DNA of 64,000 nt. Origin: Pseudoxanthomonas composti. GTDB taxonomy: Bacteria > Pseudomonadota > Gammaproteobacteria > Xanthomonadales > Xanthomonadaceae. The notes below the pieces were generated by a model. The model was not told where the DNA came from and did not search any database. It worked only from the letters and a program-made list of their open reading frames with translations. The stretch is taken from NCBI RefSeq assembly GCF_004122095.1, contig NZ_SAWZ01000007.1:124001-188000 (forward strand), in the 5' to 3' direction. Position numbers and translations under genes: made by a program. Shown here one piece after another: positions 7,983-19,342 of this stretch (position 1 is its first letter; the number at the start of each line of letters is the position of its first letter).

Positions 7983-10196
7983 TTACGGTCGCAGCCGCGG
8001 CTGGGCGTCGTACCAGCGCCGCGCCCCCAGCACGTGGAACTTGCGCTGCGCGTCGCGCAGCTCCACGGCCATGCCCAGCACCCCCCAGGACGCATACAGG
8101 TCCCCATACTGCCGCTGTCCCTGCATGCGGAACTGCCCGTCCAGTTCGAAGCGTTCGTTGCGCGCACGGATATCGCGTAACAGCAGGGTCTGCCCCTGCC
8201 AGTCGACCTGGGTGGTGACCTGCGCCTGGCCGGCATCGATCAGGTTGAAGATCCATTTGGGGTAGTCCTTCTGCTGGGAGAACAGGTCCAGCACGAAAGC
8301 CACGTTTTTCATCCGCGCCTGCGCGCTGCCCTGCACGTCCAGGCGCTGGTTCCAGCCCAGGGAGGCCTTGGCCAGGTCCAGCTGCGCCCACCAGCCGCTG
8401 CGGCTGCCCTGCCCGTCCTGGAAGCTGACATTGCGCAGGCCCAGGCGACTGCCGGCCATGTCCAGGCGATTGCGCTTGAGGTCGGCGCGCTGCAGCTTCA
8501 GGGCCAAGTCCACATCGCCGGTCAGGGCGATGCCTGCCGCGCGCACCCGCGCCGCCTCGCCGCGCAGGTCCACGCGACCGCGGCCGATGCGCCCGGCCGC
8601 ATCCAGCTGCAGATCCCCGGAAAGCACGCCGCGCCCGCCTTCGAAACGCAGGTGCGCGTTGGGGAGGTAGCGGTTGTAGGCGCGCAGGTCCGGCACCCGC
8701 GCGTTGCGGAAGCGCGCACGCGCCTGCGCATCCTCGCGCATGCGCACCAGGTCCGCCGGCCCGTCCAGGCTCAGCTGCAGGTCATTGCCCTCGACGAAGC
8801 GCGACTTGGGCGCATCCAACGGCGCGATTGCAAAGCGCTGCATGCGCACCTCCAGGTGCGAGCGCGCCACGCCCTTGACCTCCTTCAACACCGCCTCGGC
8901 GCTGGCCGCGCCCTCCACGCGGCTGCCGATCAGTTCGGCCACCGCTTCCACGCGCGGGGCCGCCATGCGGCTGCCGGGCATCAGCACGCCGTGGTCCAGG
9001 CGCAGGTCGCCCTCGACCTCGCCGGCACCGCGCAGCGACAGCCACGGCGCATCGACGAACAACCGCGTCAGCCAACGCAGGCTGGAGAACTGCCAGCGCC
9101 CGGCCACCCGGCCGGACAGGCGCGGCACCAGCAGGCGCACCGCCGGCACGATGACCTGGCGCCCGGCCAGGCTGACATCGACATCGGCCGACAGCACGCC
9201 ATCGGTCTGCGCGGGCAGCCTGGCCCGCAGATGCAGGTCCTGGTCCACGCTGAGCTGGGCATCGAGCGTGTTGCGGTGCTCCCGCCCCTGCATGTCGATG
9301 ATGCGCACCGGCATCTGCCACTGCAGCGCGCCTCCAGGACGCAGGGCGCCTTCGGCGAAGGCGAGCTGCCCGTGCGCACGTCCGGCGCCGGGCTCGAGCC
9401 GCACCTGCACCCGGCCGTCCTCCTGCTGGCGCAGGGCCAGGCCGGCGGTGCTGCCGTCCACCGACAGGCTGATGCGGGTCAGGTCCAGCTTCTCGGCACC
9501 CTTGGCCTGCGTGCTGCGATGGGGCTCGATCGAAAAGCCCGCCTTGAGGTTGGCCGCGTGCAGCAACTCCAGGCCCTTCAGCACGACCTGCGCGCCATGC
9601 AGATCGGCCTGCGAGGGCAGCAGCTGCATCGGCCCGCCGCGCAGCTGCTTGGTGAAGCCGACCTGTGCGCTGCCGCGCCCGGCCACGCGCAGATCGCCCC
9701 AGCTGCCGCCCAGCACGCTGTCGCTGTGGATCGAGGGGAACTCCAGCCTCCAGCCGCCCGGACGATAGGTCGGCGGCGGGATCTCATGCTCGACCTGAGT
9801 CACCTGCGCCCGCACCGCTTCAGCGTCCACGTCCGTGACGCGCAGGCGCCGCTGCAGCAGGGGCAACAGGCCGATATGCCCGGACACGCGCGCGCCCTGG
9901 GCCTGCCACTGGTTACGCCGCACCTGCCCGCCGACCACGACCTCCCACAGCACCACCCGGCCCGGCCACCAGGTCAGGCCACGCTGCCACTGCATGTGGA
10001 ACTTCTGCGGCTGACGGTTGACCGCCTTGGCGCCCAGCGGCGAATTGAGGAACACGTTGCCGGCGAGCAGGTACAGCGCGTACAACGCCAGCAATCCCAG
10101 CGCCAGCCGCCGGGCCCAGCGCGGCAGGCGCGCGCGCCAGGGCCGGCGATCGTTCGGCGAAGAAGAGGGCGCGTCCGCTGCGGGGGGTCGGGTCAT
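7983..10196 (-). CDS. Large membrane-anchored AsmA-like protein of unknown role
   Basis: About 737 residues. A basic, proline-rich N terminus leads into one transmembrane segment ([20 protein letters not shown], about residues 33-52). The rest is a long run of alternating short beta strands with repeats of the type found in AsmA/YhdP/TamB-like proteins, which would sit in the periplasm. Relatives of this fold are linked to phospholipid or outer-membrane traffic, but this protein is not recognised specifically. The start is uncertain: ATG codons at 10208 and 10196 are both possible and neither has a clear Shine-Dalgarno. It stands alone between the aroG-like gene and a terminator. Confidence 0.7.
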   Translation of the reverse strand: MTRPPAADAPSSSPNDRRPWRARLPRWARRLALGLLALYALYLLAGNVFLNSPLGAKAVNRQPQKFHMQWQRGLTWWPGRVVLWEVVVGGQVRRNQWQAQGARVSGHIGLLPLLQRRLRVTDVDAEAVRAQVTQVEHEIPPPTYRPGGWRLEFPSIHSDSVLGGSWGDLRVAGRGSAQVGFTKQLRGGPMQLLPSQADLHGAQVVLKGLELLHAANLKAGFSIEPHRSTQAKGAEKLDLTRISLSVDGSTAGLALRQQEDGRVQVRLEPGAGRAHGQLAFAEGALRPGGALQWQMPVRIIDMQGREHRNTLDAQLSVDQDLHLRARLPAQTDGVLSADVDVSLAGRQVIVPAVRLLVPRLSGRVAGRWQFSSLRWLTRLFVDAPWLSLRGAGEVEGDLRLDHGVLMPGSRMAAPRVEAVAELIGSRVEGAASAEAVLKEVKGVARSHLEVRMQRFAIAPLDAPKSRFVEGNDLQLSLDGPADLVRMREDAQARARFRNARVPDLRAYNRYLPNAHLRFEGGRGVLSGDLQLDAAGRIGRGRVDLRGEAARVRAAGIALTGDVDLALKLQRADLKRNRLDMAGSRLGLRNVSFQDGQGSRSGWWAQLDLAKASLGWNQRLDVQGSAQARMKNVAFVLDLFSQQKDYPKWIFNLIDAGQAQVTTQVDWQGQTLLLRDIRARNERFELDGQFRMQGQRQYGDLYASWGVLGMAVELRDAQRKFHVLGARRWYDAQPRLRP

Positions 10197-10262
10197 GCCG
10201 GCCAGCATGCCGCACGCTGCGCGTGCGGGCCGTGCATGACCCTGCGCAGGTCGGCCGACGCG

Positions 10263-11336
<1,074 letters not shown>

Positions 11337-11409
11337 GGCGTTGGCTCTCTTGTGCGGGGCGTGGGGCTGGTGCGGATGGATCGGGTGAGGTGTGCTTCGG
11401 GCAGGCAAC

Positions 11410-11440
11410 AAAAAAGCCGCCAGGTTCGCTGGCGGCTTTT
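11410..11440 (-). terminator. Attenuator terminator hairpin in the aroG leader
   Basis: Read leftward, GCCGCCAG / CTGGCGGC pairs perfectly around a 5-nt loop, is extended by AAAA/TTTT, and runs into six T. It sits 70-odd bp before the aroG start and 24 bp after the stop of the leader peptide, the standard place for an attenuator. Because of its A-tract it could also act weakly in the other direction. Confidence 0.8.
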
Positions 11441-11463
11441 CGGGATGCGTCTGAAGGGTTTCT

Positions 11464-11538
11464 TCAGGGTGAACGCGCTCCTTCCTCCGCCTGTGGCTTC
11501 GGAAACCAAAAGTAATAGCGGGCGCGGTGGGCGTTCAT
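11464..11538 (-). CDS. Aromatic leader peptide upstream of aroG
   Basis: A 24-codon frame starting with ATG at 11538. Codons 7-13 read RYYFWFP, that is two Tyr, two Phe and one Trp within five codons; the frame ends at TGA 11466-11464. A small hairpin (CTGAAG/CTTCAG) spans the stop codon and the terminator follows. This is the layout of amino-acid attenuators such as pheL or trpL. No Shine-Dalgarno is visible; a TATCAA sequence lies 8 bases before the ATG, so the transcript may be almost leaderless. Not known to me as a named element. Confidence 0.75.
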   Translation of the reverse strand: MNAHRARYYFWFPKPQAEEGARSP

Positions 11539-11643
11539 GGGCAGCATTGATAACACGGCTTTTGCGTCAAAGCGAATGTTTCATCGGCAACCCAGTGCGC
11601 GTGGCAGGCAGGCCGATCCGTCGCCCATGCTTCAATGCCGGCC

Positions 11644-12741
11644 ATGTCCGCCCCGCCCCGCCTGGAAGACCTGCGCCGCTACGCGGTGGCGCGCAGCCTG
11701 TTCACCCCGACCACGCTGGCCGGTGCGATCGCGCGGCTGGGCTTCGTGCAGGCCGACCCGATCCGTGCCCCGGCGCGCGCGCAGGACCTGATCCTGCGCC
11801 ATCGGGTCAAGGACTATCGCGCCGGCGACCTGGAACGACGCTACGCGCGCCTGCAGGTGGAAGAGGACTTCCTGGTGAACTACGGCTTCCTGCCGCGCGC
11901 GCAGCTGGCGCTGCTGCATCCACGCCAAGCCAGCAAGACCTGGGATGCGCGCACGCGCAGGCAGGCCGAGGACATCCTGGCCTTCGTGCGCGCGCATGGC
12001 CCGGCGCATCCACGCCAGGTCGAGCAGCACTTCGCCCACGGACGCGTGCGCAACTACTGGGGCGGATCGAGCAACGCCACCACCCAGCTGCTCGATGGCC
12101 TGCACTACCGCGGACTGCTGCGGATCAAGCGGCGTGACAGCGGCACGCGGGTCTACGAGGCGGTCACGCATGCGCCCAGCGACGATGCGCCGGCCGCCCG
12201 AGCCGAACGCGCGGCGGCGCTGATCGACCTGGTGGTGCGCACCTACGCGCCGCTGCCCAGCGCCAGCCTGGGCTACCTGGCGCGCCTGCTCGGCGGCGGC
12301 GCCCCGCACCTGATCAACGAACTGCGCCAGGCCTTGTCGCTGGCGCGCCAGCGCCTGGCGCACGTGCGCATCGACGGCACCGACTGGTACTGGCCGCCGG
12401 AGGAGAACCCACGCGCGCGCCGCCACCGCCTCGACGACCGGCTACGCCTGCTGGCGCCCTTCGACCCCGTGGTGTGGGACCGGCGCCGCTTCACCCTGTT
12501 CTGGGGCTGGAGCTACAAGTTCGAGGCCTACACCCCGGCAGCGCGGCGTCAGTTCGGCTACTACGCCTTGCCCATGCTCTGGCGCGGGCAGGTGATCGGC
12601 TGGGCGAACCTGAGCTGGCGGCAGGGCCGCCTGGAGACCACGACCGGCTATGCGTGCGGAGCGGCGCCAGCGGAGGCGGGCTTTGGCGCAGCGTTGGACG
12701 AGGAACTCGAGCGCATGCGCCAGTTCCTGGCCCCACGCTGA
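11644..12741 (+). CDS. YcaQ-like winged-helix protein (HTH_42, DNA glycosylase family)
   Basis: About 365 residues. It opens with the family pattern (RRYAVARSLF, then ARLGFVQADPIRAPARAQDLIL) and later has DRRRFTLFWGWSYKFEAYTP. This is the HTH_42/DUF1006 family that includes E. coli YcaQ and Streptomyces AlkZ, glycosylases that unhook interstrand crosslinks. In those enzymes a Q-x-Q or Q-x-D motif is catalytic; here QAD within FVQADPIRA is the likely equivalent. An ATG three codons upstream (11635) is an alternative start. Divergent from the aroG leader, convergent with groL. Confidence 0.78.
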   Translation: MSAPPRLEDLRRYAVARSLFTPTTLAGAIARLGFVQADPIRAPARAQDLILRHRVKDYRAGDLERRYARLQVEEDFLVNYGFLPRAQLALLHPRQASKTWDARTRRQAEDILAFVRAHGPAHPRQVEQHFAHGRVRNYWGGSSNATTQLLDGLHYRGLLRIKRRDSGTRVYEAVTHAPSDDAPAARAERAAALIDLVVRTYAPLPSASLGYLARLLGGGAPHLINELRQALSLARQRLAHVRIDGTDWYWPPEENPRARRHRLDDRLRLLAPFDPVVWDRRRFTLFWGWSYKFEAYTPAARRQFGYYALPMLWRGQVIGWANLSWRQGRLETTTGYACGAAPAEAGFGAALDEELERMRQFLAPR

Positions 12742-12780
12742 GACCGCGAACGCGAACTCGACTGGCGCGTTTGGCGCATA

Positions 12781-12816
12781 ACGAAAGACCCCGCCTCGCG
12801 GCGGGGTCTTCTTCGT
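12781..12816. terminator. Bidirectional terminator between the YcaQ-like gene and groL
   Basis: An 11-bp perfect stem (AAGACCCCGCC / GGCGGGGTCTT) around a 4-nt loop, with a further ACGAA/TTCGT outer pairing. It lies in the 104-bp gap between two convergent genes and would serve both, although its T-tracts are short. Confidence 0.75.
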
Positions 12817-12845
12817 GCAACAGCAGCGGTGAGGCTGCGGCGGAC

Positions 12846-14492
<1,647 letters not shown>

Positions 14493-14549
14493 TTACCTCA
14501 ATTGTTCTTGGATGTTTGGATGGGAGAAAGCCGAACCAACGCGACGGGC

Positions 14550-14840
14550 TCAGCCCAGGGTCGCGAAGATGTCCTCTTCCTTCACCACCAGGTAGTCGGT
14601 GCCGTCCAGCTTCACTTCCGTGCCGCTGTACTTGCCGAACAGGACCTTGTCGCCGACCTTGACCTGCGGGGCGCGCACGCTGCCGTTGTCCAGCGCCTTG
14701 CCAGCGCCCACGGCGATGACTTCACCCTTGATCGGCTTCTCGGTGGCCGAGTCGGGAATGACGATGCCGCCCGCGGACAGCTTTTCTTCTTCCATACGCT
14801 TGATGACCACGCGGTCGAACAGCGGCTTGATGTTGCTCAT
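14550..14840 (-). CDS. groS: Co-chaperonin GroES
   Basis: A 96-residue protein with the classic start [13 protein letters not shown], the mobile-loop region near residues 17-32 and the C-terminal [11 protein letters not shown]. It caps the GroEL ring. First gene of the groSL operon; AAGAGG lies a few bases before the ATG. Upstream are a CIRCE operator and a heat-shock-type promoter, so both HrcA repression and sigma-32 activation are likely. Confidence 0.98.
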   Translation of the reverse strand: MSNIKPLFDRVVIKRMEEEKLSAGGIVIPDSATEKPIKGEVIAVGAGKALDNGSVRAPQVKVGDKVLFGKYSGTEVKLDGTDYLVVKEEDIFATLG

Positions 14841-14887
14841 GTCAATCCTCTTAAGTGATTGATTGGACTAGGAAAGGGCCGGCGATG

Positions 14888-14914
14888 TTAGCACTCGCCC
14901 TGGGCGAGTGCCAG
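14888..14914. promoter_or_regulatory. CIRCE operator (HrcA site) before groSL
   Basis: TTAGCACTC - 9 bp - GAGTGCCAG. The left arm is identical to the CIRCE consensus and the right arm differs only in its last bases (consensus GAGTGCTAA). It lies about 48 bp before the groS start, in the leader. HrcA represses heat-shock operons from this site in many bacteria; hrcA itself is not in the window. Confidence 0.9.
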
Positions 14915-14952
14915 CCATGGCGGCAGCACACCCGGACAACGGGATGCCAGTC

Positions 14953-14980
14953 AGATGTGGCCCGCGTTCCGCGGTTCAAG
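14953..14980 (-). promoter_or_regulatory. Sigma-32 (RpoH) type promoter for groSL
   Basis: Read leftward, CTTGAA is followed after 14 bp by CCACATCT, close to the sigma-32 consensus CTTGAA-N13/14-CCCCATNT. The transcript would start near 14945 and run through the CIRCE element. Confidence 0.65.
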
Positions 14981-15142
14981 GGCTCGGCCAGGATTTTTTT
15001 GGCCCTACTGCCTGGTATGGACCCGGCAGGGAGCTTGACGCGACGTCGCTCCAGAGCAGCGGCGTCTCTCGGGTCACTGGCCGCTCTTCATCGGTCAGGA
15101 AATCCTGCCTTCCTCAAGAGGATCCAAAAATCCAAAAAGCAT

Positions 15143-15232
15143 CCTGTGGGCGGTTTTAGCCGCGAAGGGGCGTTCCCGGGAAAGTTTCTTCGCGGCTGAT
15201 GGCCCGAGGCCACCTCGGGCCGCTTCCACAGG
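15143..15232. repeat. REP pair in the groS-XRE gap
   Basis: A forward element (CCTGTGGGCGGTTTTAGCCG) and an inverted end (GGGCCGCTTCCACAGG) flank an inner palindrome. It is part of the 870-bp space 14841-15710, which also holds the groSL control region, a terminator-like hairpin (15328-15368) and a palindrome (15612-15632) but no convincing gene. Confidence 0.75.
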
Positions 15233-15327
15233 GCTCTGGCCCTGCCTGCCCGGCGCTCTGCAGAGGCTGAAAATGAAGCGCGCTGGTGGGCGACCTCTCA
15301 CCTGGGTCGCACCCCTGGCAGGCGCCC

Positions 15328-15368
15328 AAAAAAGAAGAGAGCGCGCATACAGGGCATGCGCGCTCTCT
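15328..15368 (-). terminator. Terminator hairpin with no visible gene upstream of it
   Basis: Read leftward, a perfect 13-bp stem (AGAGAGCGCGCAT / ATGCGCGCTCTCT) with a 7-nt loop is followed by TC and six T, the strongest intrinsic-terminator shape in the window. No leftward gene ends just before it: the nearest upstream sequence (15369-15710) is the spacer before the XRE gene. It may end a small RNA or an antisense transcript from the XRE region. Confidence 0.7.
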
Positions 15369-15611
15369 TGGAGTTGGTTAATCGTCGTCGTCCCGCCTTG
15401 ACTTGCGCCACTCCCCCCGCTGACGTCCTGTATCACGGCGTCCTGCCGATGGCGCTATTGATACCAATGGGACACAGCAGATGAAACCCAATGACGGGCC
15501 AGAGACGTGCCCAGCGCCCGCTACTAACGGTGGCGCCCATTCCAGAAATTCTTGCATCTTCTAGGGTTCGCGTGCGGCCTGGCGACTGGAAGCGGACAAT
15601 CGATGCCTATT

Positions 15612-15632
15612 TTTGCTCACTAGGTGAACAAA
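15612..15632. promoter_or_regulatory. Operator-like palindrome upstream of the XRE regulator
   Basis: TTTGCTCAC-TAG-GTGAACAAA: nine-base arms matching at eight positions around a 3-bp centre. It lies about 79 bp before the XRE start, where an autoregulatory site for a lambda-repressor-like protein would be expected. Function is inferred from position only. Confidence 0.45.
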
Positions 15633-15710
15633 GGTATCCGTACGCCCCACCTTGTTGGTTCGGTCCGCTATCGTTGTTCATGTTTCATGCAATGCCTTTG
15701 GAATGGGTGA

Positions 15711-16112
15711 ATGACCTCAGCAGAACGGATCAGGATGGCCCGGCGGATGGCCGGCTATTCGCAGAGTCAACTTGCCCAGGCGGTCGGTGTCCAGCGCAGC
15801 GCGGTGAGCCATTGGGAGGCCCCGCACGGCAAGAGCCCCAGCGTGGCCCATCTCCGGGAAGTGGCGCTGGCCACCAGTACGCATTTCGAGTGGCTGGCCA
15901 CCGGGCGCGGCGAGATGGCGCTGTCGCGCGATGCCCAGCTGGATGCGATCGCCACGGCCGAGGCGATGCTGGTGGAGGATCCGATCGAATTCCGCCTGCT
16001 GCAGGCCTTTCGAGATGCGCCACTGCGCCCGCGCATGGCGCTGCTGGAGGTGCTGGAAACCCTGGCCTCACAGCGCACCGGCCGCAGCCCCAAGCGTCCG
16101 GGCCCGCGCTGA
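15711..16112 (+). CDS. XRE-family transcriptional regulator
   Basis: A 133-residue protein with an N-terminal helix-turn-helix at about residues 5-60: GYSQSQLAQAVGVQRSAVSH is the classical HTH, followed by HLREVALATSTHFEWLATG. The rest is a short Leu/Glu-rich helical tail. Such proteins are lambda Cro/CI-like repressors; the target is unknown. It has no obvious partner gene: the next gene is dsbD, 115 bp downstream. The palindrome at 15612-15632 is a candidate site. Confidence 0.78.
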   Translation: MTSAERIRMARRMAGYSQSQLAQAVGVQRSAVSHWEAPHGKSPSVAHLREVALATSTHFEWLATGRGEMALSRDAQLDAIATAEAMLVEDPIEFRLLQAFRDAPLRPRMALLEVLETLASQRTGRSPKRPGPR

Positions 16113-16227
16113 AGCGCGACTGGGGAAAGGGTCGAGGACGCAGGGCAGCCAGCGAGCGGCCTGCCATAATCGAGGCTTGCCGCACTCAACCGGGTGCCGG
16201 CATCATCTTCGCCGCCCGAGCCGCTCC

Positions 16228-18495
16228 ATGCCCCTGCTCCGCCCCCTGTTGTACCTGCTCGTCCTTGGCCTTGGCGCGCTCGCGCGGCCGGCCTGGGCGA
16301 TCAGCGAGTCGGACCTGCTGCCGGTGGACCAGGCCTTCGCGCTCACCGCCGAGGCGACGTCCAGCGAGCAGATCACCCTGCGATGGAAGATCGCGCCGGG
16401 TTACTACCTCTATCGGCACCGGATCTCGGTCGCCAGCGCCTCGCGGGAGTTCACCGCCGGCGCGCTGGCGCTGCCCGATGGCGACAAGCACCAGGACGAA
16501 TTCTTCGGCGCGGTGGAAACCTACCGCGACCAGCTGACGGCGCAGTTGGCCGGCCAGGCCGCCGCCGGCGCGCGCCAGGTCGCCCTGAAGGTCAAGTATC
16601 AGGGCTGTGCGGACGCCGGCATCTGCTACCCGCCGCAGCAGCGCACGCTGACGGTTGAACTGCCGGCAGGCGTCGCCACCGGCGCCGCACCGGCCAGCAG
16701 CCTGCTGCGTGGCCTGCCCGGGGCCAATCCGGTGCTGTCCGTCCCCGGCCAGGGCGGCATCGCCGGCATGGACGCGGCCGCACTGCCGGCCGAGCGCGCC
16801 TTCCAGGTCGATGCGATCGCGGTGGACGGCCAGCAGCTGCTGCTGCGCTTCACCCCGGCGCCGGGCTACTACGTCTACCGCGACAAGATCACCCTGGCGC
16901 TCAAGAACGCCGCCGGCATCACCCTGCTGTCGCCGCGACCGCCCGCCGGCACTGCCCATCGCGATGAGCACTTCGGCCAGGTGCAGGTCTATTTCAACCA
17001 GGTCGAGATCCCGGTGCCGCTGGCCCGCAGCGAGACCGCCGCGCGCGAGGCGACGCTGGTGGTGGGCTTCCAGGGTTGCCTGAAGGACGGCATCTGCTAT
17101 TCCCCGATGCAGCGCGAGCTGGCGGTGTCCATTCCCGCCGGCGCCATCACCGCCGGGGCGCGCCCGCAAGCGCCGCAGACCGAAGCCGCGACGTCGACCT
17201 CCGCAGGCGGGCAGGCCGCCCCCGCCGAGGTGCCGCGCACGCGTCCGCCGGAAGAGGTGCTCGCCAAGGCCGCCTCCGAGGACATCTCGCTCGGCCTGGC
17301 GCTGCTGCTGGCGCTGGCCGGCGGGCTGGTGCTGAATCTCATGCCCTGCGTGCTGCCGGTGCTTTCGCTCAAGGCGCTGACGCTGGCCAGCGGCAATGAC
17401 GAGGGCAGCGCGCGTCGCCGTGCCCTGGCCTACACCGCCGGCGTCCTGCTGGGCTTCCTGGTACTGGGCGGCGTGGTGGTGGCCCTGCGTGGGGCCGGGC
17501 AGGCGCTGGGCTGGGGGTTCCATCTGCAGCAGCCGTGGGTGGTGGCACTGCTGGCCTACGTGATGTTCGGCGTCGGATTGAATCTTTCCGGGGTGTTCGG
17601 CCTGGGGTATGGACTGGCGGGCGTCGGCCATGGCCTGACCAGCCGCCATGGCGCCAGCGGCGACTTCTTCACCGGCGTGCTGGCGGTGGTGATCGCCAGC
17701 CCGTGCACGGCGCCGTACATGGTCACCGCGCTGGCCTATGCCTTCACCGCGCCGGTGCCGGTGGCGCTGCTGGTGTTCCTGACGCTGGGCCTGGGCCTGG
17801 CGCTGCCGTTCCTGCTGATGGGCTTCGTTCCGGCCCTGGCCAACCGACTGCCGCGTCCGGGCGCGTGGATGGACACGCTGAAGCAGGCGCTGGCGTTCCC
17901 GATGTACCTGACCGCGGCCTGGCTGCTCTGGGTGCTGGGCCAGCAGCGCGGCGTGGATGCGCTGGGTGCGGCGCTGGCCGGTGCGGTGGTCCTGGCGCTG
18001 GCGCTGTGGTGGATGCAGCGCCTGCAGCTGCGCAGGGCGCCGCTGCAGCGCGCCCTGGTGGCGCTGGTGCTGCTGGCCTCGCTGCTGCCGCTGGGCTGGA
18101 TCGCGCGGCAACCGCCGCCGGCCGCGCGCGCAACCACGGCCGCCGAGGGCAAGGTGACCTATTCGCCCAAGGCGCTGGCCGAGCTGCGGGCGCAGGGCCG
18201 CATCGTCCTGGTCGACATGACCGCCGACTGGTGCGTGACCTGCAAGGCCAACGAAAAGGCCGTGCTGGACACCGACGCCTTCCGCGCCTCGCTCAAGGCG
18301 CACGATGCGGTGTTGATGACCGGCGACTGGACCACGGTCGATCCGGAGATCACCGCGTTCCTGGAACAGCACAAGGCTGTGGGCGTGCCGCTGTACGTGG
18401 TGTTCCCGCGCGGCGGCGGTGAAGGCAGGGTGCTGCCGACGGTGCTGACCCAGGCCATCGTGGACGCGGCCCTGACCCAGGCAGGCACGCCCTGA
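16228..18495 (+). CDS. dsbD: DsbD thiol:disulfide interchange protein with two N-terminal domains
   Basis: 755 residues; E. coli DsbD has about 565. After a signal peptide (1-24) come two DsbD-alpha-like periplasmic domains, each with the paired cysteines: YQGCADAGICYPP (Cys127, Cys133) and FQGCLKDGICYSP (Cys284, Cys290). The membrane domain (about 350-590) carries its two cysteines in NLMPCVLPV and ASPCTAPYM. A C-terminal thioredoxin domain has DWCVTCK. It carries electrons from cytoplasmic thioredoxin to periplasmic thiols. The ATG at 16228 starts the signal peptide. It overlaps the next gene, a TlpA-like thioredoxin, by 1 bp (TGATG), so they form an operon. Confidence 0.94.
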   Translation: MPLLRPLLYLLVLGLGALARPAWAISESDLLPVDQAFALTAEATSSEQITLRWKIAPGYYLYRHRISVASASREFTAGALALPDGDKHQDEFFGAVETYRDQLTAQLAGQAAAGARQVALKVKYQGCADAGICYPPQQRTLTVELPAGVATGAAPASSLLRGLPGANPVLSVPGQGGIAGMDAAALPAERAFQVDAIAVDGQQLLLRFTPAPGYYVYRDKITLALKNAAGITLLSPRPPAGTAHRDEHFGQVQVYFNQVEIPVPLARSETAAREATLVVGFQGCLKDGICYSPMQRELAVSIPAGAITAGARPQAPQTEAATSTSAGGQAAPAEVPRTRPPEEVLAKAASEDISLGLALLLALAGGLVLNLMPCVLPVLSLKALTLASGNDEGSARRRALAYTAGVLLGFLVLGGVVVALRGAGQALGWGFHLQQPWVVALLAYVMFGVGLNLSGVFGLGYGLAGVGHGLTSRHGASGDFFTGVLAVVIASPCTAPYMVTALAYAFTAPVPVALLVFLTLGLGLALPFLLMGFVPALANRLPRPGAWMDTLKQALAFPMYLTAAWLLWVLGQQRGVDALGAALAGAVVLALALWWMQRLQLRRAPLQRALVALVLLASLLPLGWIARQPPPAARATTAAEGKVTYSPKALAELRAQGRIVLVDMTADWCVTCKANEKAVLDTDAFRASLKAHDAVLMTGDWTTVDPEITAFLEQHKAVGVPLYVVFPRGGGEGRVLPTVLTQAIVDAALTQAGTP

Positions 18496-19082
18496 TGCCT
18501 TCCCACCGGGCCGTGCTGCTGGTGGCGTTGGCGGCGGCCGTCGCCGGCGCCGCGGCCGGGGTGTACTGGTCCGGGCCGCGCCTGGATCGGACGCAGGCGC
18601 CCGCTCCTGCCACCGCGGCCGATGCAACGGTCGCGGTGGCTGATATCGGCGCGCCGATGCCGCCGCTGACGCTGCCGGGGCTGGATGGACAGCCGGTGGA
18701 TCTGGCCGCGCGCTATCGCGGACGCCCGCTGCTGATCAACGCCTGGGCCAGCTGGTGCGGCCCCTGCGTGGAAGAAATGCCGGCCCTGGACGCCTTCGCC
18801 CGCAGCCAGGGCGCGCGCGGGGTGCAAGTGATCGGCCTGGCCCTGGACACCCCCGAAGCGGTGCGCGCATTTCTGACGCGAGTGCCGGTGCACTACCCCA
18901 TCGTGCACCAGCTGCCCGCTGCCGACGATGCCAGCGTGCGCCTGGGCAACGGCCAGGGCGTGCTGCCCTACAGCGTGCTGATCGGCGCCGACGGGCGCAT
19001 CCTCAAGCGCAAGCTCGGGCCGTTCCGCCCAGGCGAGCTGGAAGCTTGGACCCGCGGGGCGGAAATTCAAACGAACGATTAA
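18495..19082 (+). CDS. TlpA/ResA-like periplasmic thioredoxin
   Basis: A 195-residue protein with an N-terminal membrane anchor (VLLVALAAAVAGAAAGVYW) and a thioredoxin-like domain with the redox motif WCGPC (Cys88, Cys91) in LINAWASWCGPC. It is likely reduced by the DsbD encoded just upstream (1-bp overlap) and would act in the periplasm on disulfides, for example in cytochrome c maturation or oxidative repair; which substrate is not visible. The following 260 bp (19083-19342) hold no gene; aroQ, which precedes accB in some gammaproteobacteria, is not there. Confidence 0.85.
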   Translation: MPSHRAVLLVALAAAVAGAAAGVYWSGPRLDRTQAPAPATAADATVAVADIGAPMPPLTLPGLDGQPVDLAARYRGRPLLINAWASWCGPCVEEMPALDAFARSQGARGVQVIGLALDTPEAVRAFLTRVPVHYPIVHQLPAADDASVRLGNGQGVLPYSVLIGADGRILKRKLGPFRPGELEAWTRGAEIQTND

Positions 19083-19342
19083 ATCACCGTGAACGTCGGC
19101 GAACTGGACAGCATTGACAGGTTCGCCCACACTCCCCGCCTTCGCGACGAGATGTGAGGCCGCACGCGTGTCCCTTCGCCCTCTGTTTTCAATGGCTGTC
19201 CATGCCCTTGCACCGTGCTGCGTGCCGGCGCCGTGCCCCGCCTGCAGCCTGACCGTCAGCCCGCGGGGCTGACCCGTCCGCCGAAATTCCGCGTCCGCCT
19301 GGACGCCCCCCTTTCCCGAATCACGTTCCACACGAGGCCACC

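Noticed and set aside
15095..15436. A leftward frame of 113 codons over the terminator-like hairpin
   Set aside because: It crosses the REP pair and the hairpin itself, and shows no domain; a coding role is unlikely.
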